From: Devosia sp.
GTDB taxonomy: Bacteria > Pseudomonadota > Alphaproteobacteria > Rhizobiales > Devosiaceae
Assembly: GCA_017794705.1 (NCBI GenBank)
Contig: CP051235.1
Location: 1,427,010 to 1,491,009, forward strand
DNA length: 64,000 bases
Direction of reading: 5' to 3'
Shown: positions 63,149 to 64,000 of the stretch, one piece after another
How the letters are laid out: every line of letters begins with the position of its first letter
How positions within the stretch are numbered: the stretch's first letter is position 1
Program-made: the position numbers and the translations under genes
The notes under the pieces: generated by a model
What the model was told of the DNA's origin: nothing
Databases searched by the model: none
Seen by the model: only the letters and a program-made list of their open reading frames with translations

Positions 63149-63180
63149 CGAGCCGTGCCGCGTGCAAGAGGAGCAATAAA

Positions 63181-64000
63181 TTGGCCGGACATCACCATCA
63201 TGTCGACCCGGAAGCCGGCGACCGCCGGGTGTTTGCCGCGATCGCGGTCAATCTCGTGCTCACCTTGGCGCAGATCGCTGGCGGCATAGTCTCCGGCAGC
63301 CTGGCGCTGGTTGCTGATGCCGTTCACAATTTTTCCGATGCCATTTCGCTGGTCATCGCCTTTGCCGCCCGCAAGATCGCCCGCCAGCCGGCCAATGCCC
63401 GCATGACATTCGGCTATGGCCGGGCAGAGATCGTGGCCGCGCTGGTCAATTACACAACCCTGATCGTCATCGCGCTCTACCTCGTTTACGAAGGGGTGAT
63501 GCGGCTCATCGACCCGCAGCCGGTTGCGGGCTGGATGGTGGTGATCATCGCCGGGGTGGCTTTGTTGGTGGATGTGGTCACCGCCCTTCTCACCTATTCC
63601 ATGTCGAAACAGTCGATGAATATCCGCGCCGCCTTCCTGCACAATCTGGCGGATGCGCTGGGCTCGGTGGCCGTCATCGTCGCCGGAACGCTGATCATTC
63701 TGTACGACTGGCGCCTGATCGACCCGATCGTCACCCTGGGGATTGCCGGCTACATCCTGTGGATGGCCTTCTCGGAAATCGGCGATGCCATTCGCATCCT
63801 GATGCTTGGCGCGCCGCCTGATATCAAAAGCGGCGAGGTCATCGCCGCCATCGAACAGATCGAACGGGTGGCCGACGTGCATCATCTGCACCTGTGGCAG
63901 ATCGACGAACATTCAACCTCGCTTGAAGCGCATATTGCCGTGGCCGAGGGTTTCTGGGACCAGGCGGATCAGCTCAAGGCAGAGATTCGCGCCCTGCTCG
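63181..64000 (+). CDS. Cation diffusion facilitator metal exporter, 3' end outside window
   Basis: An open frame of 273 codons from TTG 63181 to the window edge, preceded by AGAGGAG. The protein starts with a four-His stretch (AGHHHHVDP) and has membrane helices at ~20-40, ~43-60, ~80-100, ~115-140, ~155-175 and ~180-200. The metal-site motifs of CDF proteins are present: DAVHNFSDAISL (H49/D53) and HNLADALGSV. A cytosolic domain begins near 215. It probably exports Zn2+ or Cd2+ under control of the divergent MerR protein. Full CDF proteins are ~300 residues, so only a short end is missing. Confidence 0.92.
   Translation, partial: MAGHHHHVDPEAGDRRVFAAIAVNLVLTLAQIAGGIVSGSLALVADAVHNFSDAISLVIAFAARKIARQPANARMTFGYGRAEIVAALVNYTTLIVIALYLVYEGVMRLIDPQPVAGWMVVIIAGVALLVDVVTALLTYSMSKQSMNIRAAFLHNLADALGSVAVIVAGTLIILYDWRLIDPIVTLGIAGYILWMAFSEIGDAIRILMLGAPPDIKSGEVIAAIEQIERVADVHHLHLWQIDEHSTSLEAHIAVAEGFWDQADQLKAEIRALL

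Overview
This window is high-GC chromosomal DNA from an alphaproteobacterium. It most resembles the Rhizobiales/Rhodobacterales part of the class, but the genus cannot be named from sequence alone. Support comes from the dnaX-ybaB-recR cluster with an adjacent small SRP RNA, a tad/cpa pilus locus with a CtrA-type box, an Entner-Doudoroff operon, a BMP-type nucleoside ABC transporter fused to a deo operon, and a cob cluster. No rRNA, tRNA, phage, transposase or CRISPR array was recognised. The first (rmuC) and last (CDF exporter) genes are cut by the window edges.

Layout. 1-6.3 kb: rmuC end, a membrane MHYT-GGDEF-EAL protein, recR, ybaB, dnaX and the SRP RNA. 6.3-11.4 kb: an orphan PP-loop/zinc protein resembling QueC, a di-domain membrane cytochrome c, a hydroxyacid dehydrogenase and a leucyl aminopeptidase. 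11.6-23.6 kb: a tad (Flp pilus) locus split into a plus-strand tadD, a minus-strand flp-cpaA/cpaBCEF-tadBC arm and a plus-strand arm (CpaC-like N-domain protein, tadE, tadG-like). An AT-rich lipoprotein orphan sits inside it. 24.3-37 kb: a single-direction set for uptake and breakdown of nucleosides: BMP protein, ATPase, two permeases, cdd, purine nucleoside phosphorylase, deoC, a two-domain ALDH16-like dehydrogenase, deoA, deoB and upp. 37.1-42 kb: a CoxG-like gene, then an uncharacterised three-gene module (TelA-like helical protein, single-pass membrane protein, coiled-coil protein with a Gly/Ser/Arg tail) facing a lipoprotein gene. 42-47 kb: sugar kinase, zwf, pgl and edd. 47.2-60.9 kb: cobalamin genes. 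60.9-64 kb: a small membrane protein, a LacI regulator with its own operator, rhodanese, a MerR regulator and a divergent CDF metal exporter.

How the genes work together. The transporter imports nucleosides. Cdd, PNP and DeoA release bases and sugar phosphates, DeoB and DeoC convert these to glyceraldehyde-3-phosphate plus acetaldehyde, the ALDH probably oxidises acetaldehyde, and Upp salvages uracil. The kinase-zwf-pgl-edd operon carries hexose to KDPG, with no eda in the window. The cob cluster pairs Cob-named methyltransferases with CbiX, CbiD and a CbiG-CobJ fusion. This gene set implies early cobalt insertion rather than the oxygen-dependent CobG/CobNST route.

The strongest leads are the three-gene envelope module, the QueC-like orphan, the cbiX leader with a ribosome-site hairpin, and several well-formed operators (CtrA, MerR, LacI and two unassigned palindromes).
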